Shown here piece by piece: positions 53,466 to 63,918 of a stretch of DNA of 64,000 nt. Under the pieces are notes generated by a model. It saw nothing but the letters and a program-made list of their open reading frames with translations. It searched no databases and was not told the origin of the DNA. Each line of letters begins with the position of its first letter. Position 1 is the first letter of the stretch. This DNA is from Glaciimonas sp. (GTDB lineage: Bacteria; Pseudomonadota; Gammaproteobacteria; Burkholderiales; Burkholderiaceae_D): the NCBI GenBank assembly GCA_012927625.1, contig JABBOV010000014.1:85250-149249 (forward strand), in the 5' to 3' direction. The translations under genes were made by a program, and so were the position numbers.

Positions 53466-55292
53466 ATGAAAATTGAACTGCGTAGTGCGATCAGTTACCG
53501 GATTGTCCCAAGCGACCCTGCCGCACACCTGTTCTCTGTGGTGCTGACGGTGCCGGCGCCTAATGTGCAAGGACAGGTTCTGAGCTTGCCGGCCTGGATT
53601 CCGGGCAGCTACATGATGCGTGAATTTTCCCGCAACATCGTGCAAATTCGGGCCGATGCGGGCGGCAAGAGGGTGGCGTTACGCAAATTGGACAAGCACA
53701 GCTGGCAAGCGGCGGCATGTACCGGCCCATTGACGGTGCATTACGACGTGTACGCGTGGGACCCGTCGGTACGTGCGGCCCATTTAGATCAAACTCACGG
53801 TTTTTTCAATGGCAGCAGCGTGTTTTTGTGCGTGCTCGGGCAGGAAGCCACGCAGCACACCGTCGATATTGTTTGCCCGCGCGGTGATGGCTATGCCGAT
53901 TGGCGGGTTGCGACCGGTTTGCCGGAACTTAACGCCCAGCGGTATGGTTTCGGCAGCTATGTGGCCGACGATTACGATGCGCTGATTGATCACCCGGTCG
54001 AGATGGGGACTTTCGTGCTGGCGACTTTCAAGGCGCACGGTGTGCCGCACGATATTGTCATCAGCGGACAAGTGCCGAATCTTGATCTGGCGCGTCTGGC
54101 TGCCGATCTGAAGAAAATTTGCAGCGCGCAGATTGCGCTGTTCGACCCAGAGCGTAAACGTGCGCCGATGCCGCGTTACGTGTTCCTGACGATGGCGCTG
54201 GGTGACGGCTACGGCGGTCTGGAGCATCGCGCATCGACCGCCCTGATCTGCGCCCGCGCCGACTTGCCCAGTACTGCAGCGCCGCAAGAAATGAGCGACG
54301 GCTATCGCAGCTTTCTTGGCTTGTGCAGTCATGAATATTTCCATACCTGGAACGTCAAGCGCATCAAACCGGCAGCGTTCGCACCCTATGATTTGCGGGT
54401 GGAAAACTACACTTCGCTGCTGTGGTTGTTCGAGGGTTTCACCAGTTATTACGATGACCTGATGCTGTTGCGCAGCGGCGCGATCGACCAGCCGGCTTAT
54501 CTCAAGCTGGTAGCGAAGACGATCAACAATGTGTTGCGCGGCAGCGGCCGCAGCAAGCAAAGTGTGGCTGAATCCAGTTTCGATGCCTGGAGCAAGTATT
54601 ACCGCCAGGATGAAAACGCACCGAATGCGATTGTCAGCTATTACACCAAAGGGGCCTTGATAGCTCTGGCGCTGGACTTGACTATCCGTACTGAAACCAA
54701 AGGCAAAAAATCGCTGGACGATGTGATGCGCGCGCTGTGGCTGCGTTACGGTCAGGATTTTTATCCGCGCGGCAAGCAAGCCGGCAAGTTGACCGGGATT
54801 GCCGAACAGGAAGGTGAAGCCATTTTCGACGAAATCAGCGGCCTCAAACTGAAGCGCTTTTTTGAGCGTTATGTGCGCGGCACCGAGGATTTGCCATTGG
54901 CGAAACTGCTGGCGCCTTTTGGCGTGAGCCTGAAAGACGGGCGGCATGATGGCAAACCGGATCTCGGTTTGCGCAGTGTGCGCAATGGTAGTTTTTGCAA
55001 AATCGCCAACGTATATGAGGGCGGTGCGGCGCACCAGGGCGGCTTGTCTGCAGGTGATTTATTACTGGCGCTAGATGGTGTGCGGGTAACTGCCACCAAT
55101 CTGGATGCACTGCTGTCGCGTTATCGGGTCGGCGATGCAATCGTGCTGCATGCTTACCGAGGCGATATATTGATGGCATTTGATGTCACCTTGGCCAGCG
55201 ACTCTGTGCCGCAATGGTCTTTGCTGGCTGAATCGAAACCGCTGACGATTGCGCGCAAACGCGCTGCGTGGTTGCAGCCAGTTCTGGATTAG
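53466..55292 (+). CDS. M61 family glycyl aminopeptidase with PDZ domain
   Basis: 608 residues. An N-terminal beta domain (LPAWIPGSYMMREFSRNI is conserved), then the zinc site HEYFH at residues 289-293 within LCSHEYFHTWNVKRIKP, the third ligand Glu in LLWLFEGFTSYYDDLMLLRS, and a C-terminal PDZ domain (about 480-590, VYEGGAAHQGGLSAGDLLLA). No signal peptide. Family members cleave N-terminal Gly or Ala. Key residues are intact. Confidence 0.9.
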   Translation: MKIELRSAISYRIVPSDPAAHLFSVVLTVPAPNVQGQVLSLPAWIPGSYMMREFSRNIVQIRADAGGKRVALRKLDKHSWQAAACTGPLTVHYDVYAWDPSVRAAHLDQTHGFFNGSSVFLCVLGQEATQHTVDIVCPRGDGYADWRVATGLPELNAQRYGFGSYVADDYDALIDHPVEMGTFVLATFKAHGVPHDIVISGQVPNLDLARLAADLKKICSAQIALFDPERKRAPMPRYVFLTMALGDGYGGLEHRASTALICARADLPSTAAPQEMSDGYRSFLGLCSHEYFHTWNVKRIKPAAFAPYDLRVENYTSLLWLFEGFTSYYDDLMLLRSGAIDQPAYLKLVAKTINNVLRGSGRSKQSVAESSFDAWSKYYRQDENAPNAIVSYYTKGALIALALDLTIRTETKGKKSLDDVMRALWLRYGQDFYPRGKQAGKLTGIAEQEGEAIFDEISGLKLKRFFERYVRGTEDLPLAKLLAPFGVSLKDGRHDGKPDLGLRSVRNGSFCKIANVYEGGAAHQGGLSAGDLLLALDGVRVTATNLDALLSRYRVGDAIVLHAYRGDILMAFDVTLASDSVPQWSLLAESKPLTIARKRAAWLQPVLD

Positions 55293-55345
55293 GTGTGCAG
55301 GTCTCCATGCCTGCATTGGGTTGCAGGCATGGAGACCTGCACTAC
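55293..55345. repeat. GTAG-type palindromic doublet, locus 6
   Basis: TGCAGGTCTCCATGCCTGCA and its inverted copy TGCAGGCATGGAGACCTGCA separated by 6 bp, ending in CTAC. The head here reads GTG rather than GTAG. It starts at the M61 stop codon and could stop transcription of that gene. Confidence 0.7.
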
Positions 55346-55365
55346 TTCCTATTTATAAATTATGG

Positions 55366-55429
55366 TGGAGTATTTTTAATATTCGCACAGTTTATATGCG
55401 GTAACGGCATGGTTTATTGGCATACTGCC
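55366..55429. repeat. AT-rich intergenic element (copy 6 of 7)
   Basis: TGGAGTATTTTTAATATTCG at the left, TATATGCGGTAACGGCATGG in the centre and CATACTGCC at the right. Between the convergent M61 and trpC genes. Confidence 0.6.
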
Positions 55430-55473
55430 AATTAGTATTGTTGCAGTCCGCCAACGTGGCCGCTGACTGCAAT

Positions 55474-56274
55474 TCAGGCAAACAGGCGCGCCAGCTCTAC
55501 GCCCGGTTCCGGGGCGCGCATGAAAGCTTCGCCGACCAGGAACGCATGCACCTGCGCGTCGCGCATACGTTTGACATCGTCTGGCGCATGAATAGCGGAT
55601 TCGGTAATCACCAGTTTGTCGGGTGGAATGCGCGGCAACAGGTCGAGCGTGGTCTGCAGCGAAGTCTCAAAAGTTCGCAGGTTGCGGTTGTTGATGCCGA
55701 GCAGCTTGGTCTTGAGCTTGAGCGCCGCATCCAACTCAAGCCCGTTGTGAACTTCCACCAGTACGCTCATTCCGAGTTCAGTCGCGCACGCTTCCAATTC
55801 CGCCATCAAGCCGTGATCGAGTGCCGCCACAATCAGCAAAATCGCATCCGCCCCCCACGAGCGCGCCTCATAAATCTGGTATGGGTCGATCATGAAATCT
55901 TTGCGCAAAGCCGGCAATGCGCAGGCGGCGCGTGCGGCTTTCAGGTAATCGGGCGCGCCCTGAAAAAAATGCACATCGGTCAGCACCGACAGACAGGCCG
56001 CACCGTGGGCGGCGTAACTGGCGGCAATCTGGGCCGGATGGAAATCGGCCCGGATCACGCCTTTGGAGGGCGACGCTTTTTTGACTTCGGCGATCACGCC
56101 AGCGCCGCCGGCTTTGATCTTTGCGCGCAGGTTTGCTTCGAAGTCGCGCAAGTCATTACGCGCTGCGGTATCGGATTCGACTTCGCGCCGCAAACTGGCT
56201 AGTGCGCGGTATTTCTTGGCGGCTGCCACTTCATCGACTTTGACCGCCAAAATTTTGTTCAGAATATCGGACAT
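55474..56274 (-). CDS. trpC: Indole-3-glycerol phosphate synthase
   Basis: 266 residues from the ATG at 56272-56274 ([20 protein letters not shown]). TIM-barrel enzyme with [58 protein letters not shown] and [13 protein letters not shown], carrying the catalytic Lys and Glu residues. Converts CdRP to indole-3-glycerol phosphate in tryptophan synthesis. Separate trpC (not fused with trpF), as usual in betaproteobacteria. Last gene of the trpEGDC run, 143 bp from trpD with a repeat element in that gap. Confidence 0.93.
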   Translation of the reverse strand: MSDILNKILAVKVDEVAAAKKYRALASLRREVESDTAARNDLRDFEANLRAKIKAGGAGVIAEVKKASPSKGVIRADFHPAQIAASYAAHGAACLSVLTDVHFFQGAPDYLKAARAACALPALRKDFMIDPYQIYEARSWGADAILLIVAALDHGLMAELEACATELGMSVLVEVHNGLELDAALKLKTKLLGINNRNLRTFETSLQTTLDLLPRIPPDKLVITESAIHAPDDVKRMRDAQVHAFLVGEAFMRAPEPGVELARLFA

Positions 56275-56320
56275 GATGGCTTTGCTCGGTTTTTTGTTAT
56301 CTTTAAACCGCAATATTTAA

Positions 56321-56395
56321 GGGAGTATAAGTAAAAATAACTAATATTCCACATGTTTTGTATGCGGCATTAAAAATTACACAATGCAGTATGCT
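56321..56395. repeat. AT-rich intergenic element (copy 7 of 7), inside the trp operon
   Basis: Inverted relative to most copies: GGGAGTATAAG at the left, TGTATGCGGCATTAAAAATT in the second half, and GCAGTATGC at the right. It fills the 143-bp gap between trpD and trpC, where neighbouring trp genes overlap or abut. Confidence 0.55.
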
Positions 56396-56417
56396 TATTG
56401 CTGGTGCTATCGAATAA

Positions 56418-57470
56418 TTATGCGGCAGCGCCTAACTGCTGCGTCACGGCGACGAACTGGTCGAGTTTTTTGCGCGCCGCGCCGGATGCCATTGCAGTGC
56501 GCGCTTGTTGCAAACCATCCTCGATCGAGACGGCGATTCCAGCCGCATACAGTCCGGTGCCGGCGTTCAGGGCGACTATGTCGGCGACAGCACCGGGCTG
56601 ATTTTCCAGCGCCTCTAAAATTTTCTGTTTCGATTCGGCCGCATTGGCGACTTTCAGATTGCGACTGGCGACCATCTGCAGACCAAAATCTTCTGGATGA
56701 ATTTCATATTCGCGAATTTCGCCATCGATCAGTTCACCCACCATGGTGGCAGCGCCGAGCGAAACTTCATCCATATTGTCGCGGCCCCAGACCACAATCG
56801 CGCGTTGCGCGCCCAGGCGTTGCAGCACCCGCACCTGAATCCCGACCAGGTCAGGATGGAACACGCCCATCAGAATATTCGGTGCGTCGGCAGGGTTGGT
56901 CAGCGGTCCCAGGATGTTGAAAATCGTCCGCACCCCTAGTTCGCGGCGTACCGGAGCCGCATGCTTCATCGCCGCATGATGGTTGGGCGCATACATGAAT
57001 CCGATGCCGGTTTGGGCGATCGATTGCGCGATTTCCTCGGGTTTCAAGTTAATGTTTGCGCCCAGCGCTTCCAGCACGTCGGCGCTGCCGGAAGACGACG
57101 ATACGCTGCGCCCGCCATGCTTGGCCACGCGCGCTCCGGCCGCGGCAGCGACGAACATGGCGGCGGTCGAGATGTTGAAAGTGTGCGCGCCATCGCCACC
57201 GGTGCCGACGATATCGAGCAAATTGGTGGTATCGGCCATCGGCACTTTAGTCGAAAATTCGCGCATTACTTGGGCGGCAGCGGTGATTTCGCCGATGCTT
57301 TCCTTTTTCACCCGCAAGCCGATTGTCAGCGCCGCGATCATCACCGGCGACATTTCGCCGCTCATGATTTTGCGGAACAGCGACAGCATTTCGTCATGGA
57401 AAATTTCGCGGTGTTCAATGCAGCGCAGCAGCGCTTCCTGCGGTGTGAATTCTGTGGAATACGGCATCAT
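56418..57470 (-). CDS. trpD: Anthranilate phosphoribosyltransferase
   Basis: 350 residues. Family motifs: [60 protein letters not shown] and [14 protein letters not shown]. It joins anthranilate and PRPP. The ATG overlaps the trpG stop by 4 nt; a second Met follows at once and either could be used. Middle gene of the trpEGDC run. Confidence 0.94.
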   Translation of the reverse strand: MMPYSTEFTPQEALLRCIEHREIFHDEMLSLFRKIMSGEMSPVMIAALTIGLRVKKESIGEITAAAQVMREFSTKVPMADTTNLLDIVGTGGDGAHTFNISTAAMFVAAAAGARVAKHGGRSVSSSSGSADVLEALGANINLKPEEIAQSIAQTGIGFMYAPNHHAAMKHAAPVRRELGVRTIFNILGPLTNPADAPNILMGVFHPDLVGIQVRVLQRLGAQRAIVVWGRDNMDEVSLGAATMVGELIDGEIREYEIHPEDFGLQMVASRNLKVANAAESKQKILEALENQPGAVADIVALNAGTGLYAAGIAVSIEDGLQQARTAMASGAARKKLDQFVAVTQQLGAAA

Positions 57471-58036
57471 GCTTTTCCTTGGATAAAGTTGCGCAGCAGC
57501 GCATGGCCATGCTCGGACAAAATGGATTCGGGGTGGAATTGCACACCCTGGATGTCGAATGTCTTGTGGCGCACACCCATGATTTCGCCGTCATCGGTCC
57601 AAGCGGTGACCTCCAGGCAGTCCGGCAGCGAAGCGCGTTCTATCGCCAACGAGTGGTAGCGCGTCACGGTAAACGGACTCGGCAAACCGTGGAACACGCC
57701 GACGCCGGTGTGCGCGATCGGTGAAGTCTTGCCGTGCATTATCTGTTTGGCGCGCACCACCTTGCCACCGAAAGCGGCACCGATGCTTTGGTGCCCGAGG
57801 CAGACGCCCAGAATCGGCACCTTGCCGGCAAAGTGCTGCAGCAGCGGCACTGAAATGCCTGCTTCTGCCGGTGTGCAAGGACCAGGCGAGATGCAGATGC
57901 GATCCGGTTGCAGCGCGGTGATGTCGTCCAGCGTGATTTCGTCATTGCGAAAAGTGCGCACATCTTCGCCCAGTTCGCCGAAATATTGCACCAGGTTGTA
58001 GGTGAATGAATCGTAATTATCGATCATGAGCAGCAT
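57467..58036 (-). CDS. trpG: Anthranilate synthase glutamine amidotransferase subunit
   Basis: 189 residues from the ATG at 58034-58036 ([19 protein letters not shown]). Class I amidotransferase triad: Cys in [17 protein letters not shown], and His and Glu in [14 protein letters not shown]. It supplies ammonia to TrpE. The start is one base past the trpE stop. The upstream in-frame extension lies inside trpE and is excluded. Confidence 0.93.
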   Translation of the reverse strand: MLLMIDNYDSFTYNLVQYFGELGEDVRTFRNDEITLDDITALQPDRICISPGPCTPAEAGISVPLLQHFAGKVPILGVCLGHQSIGAAFGGKVVRAKQIMHGKTSPIAHTGVGVFHGLPSPFTVTRYHSLAIERASLPDCLEVTAWTDDGEIMGVRHKTFDIQGVQFHPESILSEHGHALLRNFIQGKA

Positions 58037-58037
58037 G

Positions 58038-59534
58038 TCAAATCTCCCCGTCCAGGCCATCTTGCACTTGCTCGGCGGCGCGTAAAACGGCGCGCGCCTT
58101 GTTTTCGGTTTCCTGCCATTCCATTTCCGGCACCGAATCGGCGACGATACCGGCCGCAGCTTGAACATACAACATGCCGTCTTTCAGGATGCCGGTGCGA
58201 ATTGCGATGGCAACATCCATTTCGCCGCCGAAACTCAGATAGCCGCAGGCGCCGCCGTAAATGCCGCGCTTGACCGGCTCCAGTTCATCGATGATTTCCA
58301 TCGCCCGCACTTTCGGCGCACCGGACAACGTGCCGGCGGGGAAGGTCGCTTTCAGCACGTCCAGATTTGACAGCCCGGGCTTGAGCAAGCCTTCGACATT
58401 CGAGACGATGTGCTGTACATGTGAATATTTTTCGATCACCAGTTTGTCGGTGACATTGATACTGCCAATTTCGGCGATGCGGCCGATATCATTGCGCGCC
58501 AGGTCGATCAGCATCACGTGTTCCGCTATTTCTTTCGGGTCTGCCAGCAACTCTTTTGCCAGCGCCGCATCCTGCTCGGGCGTTGTGCCGCGCGGACGGG
58601 TGCCAGCCAGCGGACGAATCGTGATTTTCTGTAAATTGGCGTTGAGATTTTCGTTGCGCACTAGAATTTCCGGCGATGAACCGATGATTTGCATGTCGCC
58701 GAAGTTGTAGAAATACATGTACGGCGATGGATTCAATGCGCGCAGCGCGCGATATAGCGATAACGGCGAATCGACATAAGGCTTTCGCAAGCGCTGGCCG
58801 ATCTGTACTTGCATTAAGTCGCCGGCGAAGATGTATTCCTTGGCGATATTAACTGCCTTCAAGTAATCATCTTTCTTAAAATCGCGGACGGTTTCAGTAC
58901 GCACACTGCTGCCAGTGACAGGTACTTCTACAGGGCGACGCAGCAGACTACGCAAATCCTTGAGCCGCTGGCGCGCCTGGCTGTACGCTTCCGGCTTGGT
59001 CGGGTCTGCATACACGATCAGATACAGCTTGCCGGACAGGTTGTCGATTACTGCCAATTCTTCGGTCAGCAGCAACTGGATATCCGGCAGGCCAAGGTCG
59101 TCTTTCGGCGTGCTGTGCGCCAGGCGCGGCTCCATGTAACGCACCGCATCGTAGCCGAAGTATCCGGCCAGACCGCCGCAAAAACGTGGCATGCCGGGCC
59201 GTAGCGCAACCTTGAATCGGGACTGGAATTGCGCGATGAAATCGAGCGGATTGCCGTCATCGGTTTCAATGACAGCGCCATCCTTGATTAATTCCGTGTG
59301 CATGCCGGTTGCGCGCAACAGGGTATTAGCTGGCAAGCCGATGAAGGAATAGCGCCCGAAACGTTCGCCGCCAACCACGGATTCGAGCAGGAACGAATTC
59401 TTGCCGACATTGTTGTGTTGCGCCAGTTTGAGATACAGCGACAGCGGCGTTTCCAGGTCAGCCAATGCTTCGACAATCAGTGGGATGCGGTTGTAGCCTT
59501 GGGCGGCCAGTGAATTGAATTCAAGTTCGGTCAT
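58038..59534 (-). CDS. trpE: Anthranilate synthase component I
   Basis: 498 residues from the ATG at 59532-59534 ([20 protein letters not shown]), preceded by GGAG 7 nt upstream; an earlier in-frame ATG is not needed. N-terminal tryptophan feedback site near [18 protein letters not shown]. Catalytic region with [56 protein letters not shown] and [20 protein letters not shown]. Makes anthranilate from chorismate with TrpG. Preceded by gph-rpe in the same direction. Confidence 0.94.
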   Translation of the reverse strand: MTELEFNSLAAQGYNRIPLIVEALADLETPLSLYLKLAQHNNVGKNSFLLESVVGGERFGRYSFIGLPANTLLRATGMHTELIKDGAVIETDDGNPLDFIAQFQSRFKVALRPGMPRFCGGLAGYFGYDAVRYMEPRLAHSTPKDDLGLPDIQLLLTEELAVIDNLSGKLYLIVYADPTKPEAYSQARQRLKDLRSLLRRPVEVPVTGSSVRTETVRDFKKDDYLKAVNIAKEYIFAGDLMQVQIGQRLRKPYVDSPLSLYRALRALNPSPYMYFYNFGDMQIIGSSPEILVRNENLNANLQKITIRPLAGTRPRGTTPEQDAALAKELLADPKEIAEHVMLIDLARNDIGRIAEIGSINVTDKLVIEKYSHVQHIVSNVEGLLKPGLSNLDVLKATFPAGTLSGAPKVRAMEIIDELEPVKRGIYGGACGYLSFGGEMDVAIAIRTGILKDGMLYVQAAAGIVADSVPEMEWQETENKARAVLRAAEQVQDGLDGEI

Positions 59535-59726
59535 GTTGAGTCTCCGACGCGCCATTAGTTAGTAACAATGGCACGTCTGTAAATTGTCTATACAACGTGG
59601 TTGCCCGGATGGGACGGACAACGGCAAATCAGGGATTATGCAGTCCAGGATTGCCAGCGTCGCCAAAGCCAAGCCTCAATCCGGCTTGCTTGCGTGACGG
59701 TACGTTTATTGACGAGAAACATGACG

Positions 59727-60473
59727 TTATAGAAGAATGGATGCAATGGGAAAACGATGTGTTGCTCGGTATGTTGCGTGCTGCGCTGCTATCAATTGTG
59801 CGGCCTCCAGCAGCGTTTCGACTATACCATCCGAATCAACGTCTTGTATAGATTGCCCGTGATTGTAACCATACGGAACATTCAAAACCCGGCAGCCGGC
59901 CGCACGCGCGGCTTGCGTATCGTTGGACGAGTCGCCGATGGCCACCACTTGCTGAGGCGCAAGGGAAAAATCGGCGAAAACCTGCAGCAAGGGCATGGGG
60001 TCAGGTTTCTTTTTGGCAAAAGAATCGCCACCGTAAATCACTTCAAAATAGCCATGTAGCCGGGTTCTTTTCAATAATGGCAGAGCAAAATCCAGCGGTT
60101 TATTGGTCACGCAAGCCAGCCGTATGCCATCGGTTTGTAATTTTTCCAAGCCTGCGACAACACCCGGATAAAGACTGCTGTAATCGCCATTGATTGCCAG
60201 ATAATGGCGCTGATAAGACGCTATTGCAGGTTCGTAATGGCGCTCGGCCTCGGGCGCGTCGAAATCGACTGCCAGCACCCGCCGGATCAGGTTTTCCGTA
60301 CCTTTGCCGACAAATTCCTTGATGCTGTCAATACTGAGTGGCGCTAGCGCAAGTTCGTCGCGCATCCGGTTGATGGCGACATGGAAATCCGGGGCAGTGT
60401 CGAGCATGGTGCCGTCGAGGTCGATGATGGCAGCGCGGATATCGCCAAATACAAGCGCATTTGCAGCATTCAT
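59727..60473 (-). CDS. gph: Phosphoglycolate phosphatase
   Basis: 248 residues. HAD hydrolase with nucleophile motif [15 protein letters not shown], then VTNKP, a Lys in KKKPDPMPL and acidic motif [15 protein letters not shown]. The family removes phosphate from 2-phosphoglycolate. The ATG overlaps the rpe stop by 4 nt. The tail ([16 protein letters not shown]) runs past the usual end. A 192-bp gap separates it from trpE and may hold a trp leader; no leader peptide was recognised. Confidence 0.9.
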   Translation of the reverse strand: MNAANALVFGDIRAAIIDLDGTMLDTAPDFHVAINRMRDELALAPLSIDSIKEFVGKGTENLIRRVLAVDFDAPEAERHYEPAIASYQRHYLAINGDYSSLYPGVVAGLEKLQTDGIRLACVTNKPLDFALPLLKRTRLHGYFEVIYGGDSFAKKKPDPMPLLQVFADFSLAPQQVVAIGDSSNDTQAARAAGCRVLNVPYGYNHGQSIQDVDSDGIVETLLEAAQLIAAQHATYRATHRFPIASILL

Positions 60474-61150
60474 ATCGTGGCCAGTTCACGGCGCATGGCA
60501 TCAATCACCGCTTTGTAGTTGGTTTGGCTGAAAATGGCCGAGCCGGCGACAAAGGTATCCGCGCCGGCTTTGGCTGCAGCGGCGATATTCTCAACCTTGA
60601 TGCCGCCGTCGACTTCAAGCAAAATTTCTCGGTCGGGATGGCCAGCCAGGTAAATATCTATGCGGCGGCGGGCTTCGGCAATTTTCTGCAGAGATTCCGG
60701 TATGAAGGATTGGCCGCCAAAGCCGGGGTTGACCGACATGATTAAAATGATGTCAATCTTGTCCATTACATGATCGAGGTAATGCAGTGACGTGGCCGGA
60801 TTGAATACCAATCCGGCTTTGCAGCCGCTATCGCGGATTAATTGCAAGGTGCGATCTATATGTTCGGATGCCTCTGGGTGAAATGTGATGATGTTTGCAC
60901 CCGCATTGGCAAAATCTGGCACGATACGATCCACCGGTTTAACCATCAGGTGCACATCAATCAGTGCTGTCACATGTGGGCGAATAGCTTGGCAAACCAG
61001 AGGGCCAATGGTTAGATTGGGAACGTAATGATTGTCCATCACGTCAAAGTGGATGATATCTGCACCGGAGGCGATGACGTTGCGTACTTCTTCGCCCAAG
61101 CGTGCGAAGTCGGCGGAAAGGATGCTCGGAGCAATGCGATAAGTTGGCAT
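60470..61150 (-). CDS. rpe: Ribulose-phosphate 3-epimerase
   Basis: 226 residues, TIM barrel. Motifs: [66 protein letters not shown] and [12 protein letters not shown]. Interconverts ribulose- and xylulose-5-phosphate. First gene of the rpe-gph-trpEGDC series and divergent from apaG. Confidence 0.94.
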   Translation of the reverse strand: MPTYRIAPSILSADFARLGEEVRNVIASGADIIHFDVMDNHYVPNLTIGPLVCQAIRPHVTALIDVHLMVKPVDRIVPDFANAGANIITFHPEASEHIDRTLQLIRDSGCKAGLVFNPATSLHYLDHVMDKIDIILIMSVNPGFGGQSFIPESLQKIAEARRRIDIYLAGHPDREILLEVDGGIKVENIAAAAKAGADTFVAGSAIFSQTNYKAVIDAMRRELATI

Positions 61151-61312
61151 GACGGTATATTTTAGAAAAGACCCGTCATTTTACCTCTTGGCCCCCGGCA
61201 TGCCTTGCGCCATAGTCTGTTTTGGTGTGCAATGAACTGTTGGCATCTGCGGGACTGGAACAGTTGTACCAGTAAATATTGATTGCATATCGATTACATT
61301 CAAGGAATTAAT

Positions 61313-61687
61313 ATGGCAGCTTATGAGTTCACCGTCTCAGTGAATACACAATACCTGGCAGAACAGTCGGAGCCGGATCGCGCCAGTTATGTGTTCGCTT
61401 ACGCTATTACCATCCAGAACACGGGCCAGATAGCGGCGCAATTGATTTCGCGGCATTGGATTATTACGGATGGACATAATCATGTCGAACAAGTGCGTGG
61501 CCTCGGAGTAGTTGGTCATCAACCGTTCCTGGCGCCAGGGGAGCAATTCGAATATACCAGCGGCACTGCGATTGCAACTCCACAGGGATCCATGACCGGA
61601 ACCTATTTCTGTGTGGCCGAAGACGGTGAACAGTTTGAGGTCAGAATACCGGAATTCGTTCTGTGCTTGCCCCGCGCTTTGCATTGA
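61313..61687 (+). CDS. apaG: ApaG protein
   Basis: 124 residues from the ATG at 61313. Single ApaG/FBA2-type beta domain: TVSVNTQYLAEQSEPDRASY, VFAYAITIQNTG, LISRHWIITDGH, VRGLGVVGHQPFLAPGEQFE, YTSGTAIATPQGSMTG. Length is normal for the family. Role in bacteria is poorly defined. Divergent from rpe. Confidence 0.92.
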   Translation: MAAYEFTVSVNTQYLAEQSEPDRASYVFAYAITIQNTGQIAAQLISRHWIITDGHNHVEQVRGLGVVGHQPFLAPGEQFEYTSGTAIATPQGSMTGTYFCVAEDGEQFEVRIPEFVLCLPRALH

Positions 61688-61689
61688 TT

Positions 61690-61830
61690 TCAATGTGTTT
61701 CATTTTCCTTGCGTGCCGATTTGTCGGATGCCGACAGTGGTGGCGGTTTACGGCCTGAAAACATCGTCCACCAGACAATGAACACCAATATCAGCATCGC
61801 GCAGCCTGCTTCAACCATTAATAGCCACAT
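61690..61830 (-). CDS. Small membrane protein, 46 residues
   Basis: MWLLMVEAGCAMLILVFIVW then WTMFSGRKPPPLSASD and a basic tail. One TM segment (about 2-24) with a short cytoplasmic tail. Its 3' end almost meets apaG (2 bp) and its start lies 14 bp from the mltA start, divergent. No family name recognised; the TM-plus-tail design and tight packing between conserved genes argue for a real gene. Confidence 0.55.
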   Translation of the reverse strand: MWLLMVEAGCAMLILVFIVWWTMFSGRKPPPLSASDKSARKENETH

Positions 61831-61844
61831 GGCACATTTCTCCA

Positions 61845-63041
61845 ATGTTATTTACACGTTTTAGTTTACTCGTAACTGCAGTTCTGGTTGCATTCACAAT
61901 CAGCGCTTGTACCACAACACAACAGGCCAAACCTCCCGTCAAGCTTGGGACGCCGCCTGCCAAGCCTATAGAACAAGTGCAGGAAACGCTTAAGCCGACT
62001 ACTTTTTCCGCTTTGTCTGGCTGGGAGCAGGATGATTTGCGCCAAGCTTGGCCGGCGTTCCTGATTTCTTGCCAAGTGCTGGTCAAAAAAGAAGACTGGC
62101 GTGAGCCATGTACTATTGCACGGGATGTGAATGCCTCCGATGTTACGGCGATACGGACGTTTTTTGAGGCGTTTTTCGTTCCATACCAGGTTTTGAATGC
62201 CGACGGCAGCGAACAGGGTCTCGTAACCGGCTATTACGAGCCGTTATTGCACGGCTCGCGCAGACGTGGCGGCCCCTATCAGACCCCCTTGTATCGCGTG
62301 CCGGACGATCTGCTCATTATAGATCTGGCTAGTGTATACCCGGAGCTTAAGGGCATGCGTTTGCGTGGGCGTCTCGTCGGCAATAAGGTAATTCCTTACC
62401 CGGCACGCGCTGAACTGATGCAGTCCGCCGCTCTGTCCGGCAAGGAACTGTTTTGGGTAGACGATGCTGTCGAAGCTTTTTTTCTGCAGGTACAAGGCTC
62501 CGGGCGTGTGCAATTAATGGATGAAAAAGAAACGGTGCGCGTCGCTTATGCAGAGCAGAACGGATATCCCTATAAATCGATTGGTAAATACTTGGTCGAC
62601 CAAGGCGAGTTGAAGCTTGAACAGGCATCTGCCCAAGGCATCAAGAGTTGGGCCGCGAATAATCCATCCCGTAAAACCGAGTTACTCAATGTCAATCCAA
62701 GCTATGTGTTTTTTAGAGAAGAAAAACTGCTTGATCCAAAAATAGGACCGAAAGGCGCAATGGGCTTACCACTGACTCCGCAACGCTCGATTGCTGTGGA
62801 TGCTCAATTTATCCCTATGGGAGCACCAGTTTTTCTGGCAACAACGCAACCGAATAGCACAATTGCGCTGCGGCAACTGATGTTAGCCCAAGATACAGGA
62901 GGCGCAATCAAGAATCCGGTTCGGGCCGATTTATTTTGGGGTTTCGGTGCTGAGGCGGGTGAAAAAGCAGGGAGCATGAAGCAGCGTGGCATGATGTGGG
63001 TGCTACTTCCGAAGCTGCCTTTCAAGTTGCCACGGTCCTAA
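61845..63041 (+). CDS. mltA: Membrane-bound lytic murein transglycosylase A
   Basis: 398 residues. Lipoprotein with lipobox ISAC (Cys22). MltA/3D domain motifs: EQGLVTGYYEPLLHGSRR, DDAVEAFFLQVQGSGRVQLM, NPSYVFFREE, LPLTPQRSIAVDAQFIPMGA and LAQDTGGAIKNPVRADLFWG, holding the catalytic Asp. Cleaves glycan strands of peptidoglycan from the outer membrane inner face. Complete. Confidence 0.93.
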   Translation: MLFTRFSLLVTAVLVAFTISACTTTQQAKPPVKLGTPPAKPIEQVQETLKPTTFSALSGWEQDDLRQAWPAFLISCQVLVKKEDWREPCTIARDVNASDVTAIRTFFEAFFVPYQVLNADGSEQGLVTGYYEPLLHGSRRRGGPYQTPLYRVPDDLLIIDLASVYPELKGMRLRGRLVGNKVIPYPARAELMQSAALSGKELFWVDDAVEAFFLQVQGSGRVQLMDEKETVRVAYAEQNGYPYKSIGKYLVDQGELKLEQASAQGIKSWAANNPSRKTELLNVNPSYVFFREEKLLDPKIGPKGAMGLPLTPQRSIAVDAQFIPMGAPVFLATTQPNSTIALRQLMLAQDTGGAIKNPVRADLFWGFGAEAGEKAGSMKQRGMMWVLLPKLPFKLPRS

Positions 63042-63141
63042 AAATTACCGGGATACTGGAACTGAAATCGAAGATGGTAATAGTCTTATGGGCGCGATAC
63101 AGTCGTAGTAATAAATTTTTTACTTTCATCTAAGGGGCAAT

Positions 63142-63918
63142 ATGTCTTACGAAAATATTCTTGTTGAAATGCATGGGAAAGTAGGCTTGATTCAGTTGAA
63201 TCGACCAAAGGCGTTAAATGCATTAAATGATCAATTGATGGATGAAGTCGGTGAGGCACTATCAAAATTCGATGATGATGAAAATATTGGCTGCATTATT
63301 CTTACTGGTAGCGACAAAGCGTTTGCTGCTGGTGCCGATATTGGCGCGATGTCAAATTACACTTACATGGATGCCTACAAAGGCAATTACATTACACGCA
63401 ACTGGGAGCAAATCCGGCGAATACGCAAGCCGGTGATTGCAGCCGTAGCCGGGTATGCATTGGGCGGTGGATGTGAATTGGCAATGATGTGCGACTTCAT
63501 CATTGCAGCGGACACGGCCAAATTCGGCCAGCCTGAAATCAAGCTTGGTACCATGCCCGGCGCTGGTGGTACGCAACGCCTGCCACGCGCAGTGTCCAAG
63601 TCTAAAGCCATGGATATGTGCTTGACTGCACGTATGATGGATGCCGTTGAAGCCGAGCGGGCTGGATTGGTTTCACGCATAGTTGCGGCCGATAAACTGA
63701 TGGAAGAAACATTGGCAGCAGCAACGGTAATTGCTTCCATGTCTTTACCTGTGGTCATGATGATCAAGGAGTCGGTCAATCGTGCTTATGAGTCATCGCT
63801 TACGGACGGAATTCAATACGAACGCCATATGTTCCACAGCACGTTTGCGACGTCGGATCAAAAGGAAGGGATGAAGGCATTTTTAGAAAAGCGCTTGCCA
63901 AGTTTTGGCAACGTTTGA
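63142..63918 (+). CDS. Enoyl-CoA hydratase
   Basis: 258 residues, typical crotonase. Oxyanion-hole segments [10 protein letters not shown] and [19 protein letters not shown]; catalytic Glu region [20 protein letters not shown]-terminal FLEKRLPSF. Hydrates trans-2-enoyl-CoA in beta-oxidation; similar to short-chain FadB1/PaaF types. RBS AAGGGG 8 nt before the ATG. The last 80 bp of the window after it hold no recognised feature. Confidence 0.92.
   Translation: MSYENILVEMHGKVGLIQLNRPKALNALNDQLMDEVGEALSKFDDDENIGCIILTGSDKAFAAGADIGAMSNYTYMDAYKGNYITRNWEQIRRIRKPVIAAVAGYALGGGCELAMMCDFIIAADTAKFGQPEIKLGTMPGAGGTQRLPRAVSKSKAMDMCLTARMMDAVEAERAGLVSRIVAADKLMEETLAAATVIASMSLPVVMMIKESVNRAYESSLTDGIQYERHMFHSTFATSDQKEGMKAFLEKRLPSFGNV

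Noticed and set aside
59535..59726. trp attenuator leader upstream of trpE
   Set aside because: No short frame with tandem Trp codons and no terminator/antiterminator pair could be seen in the 192-bp gap.
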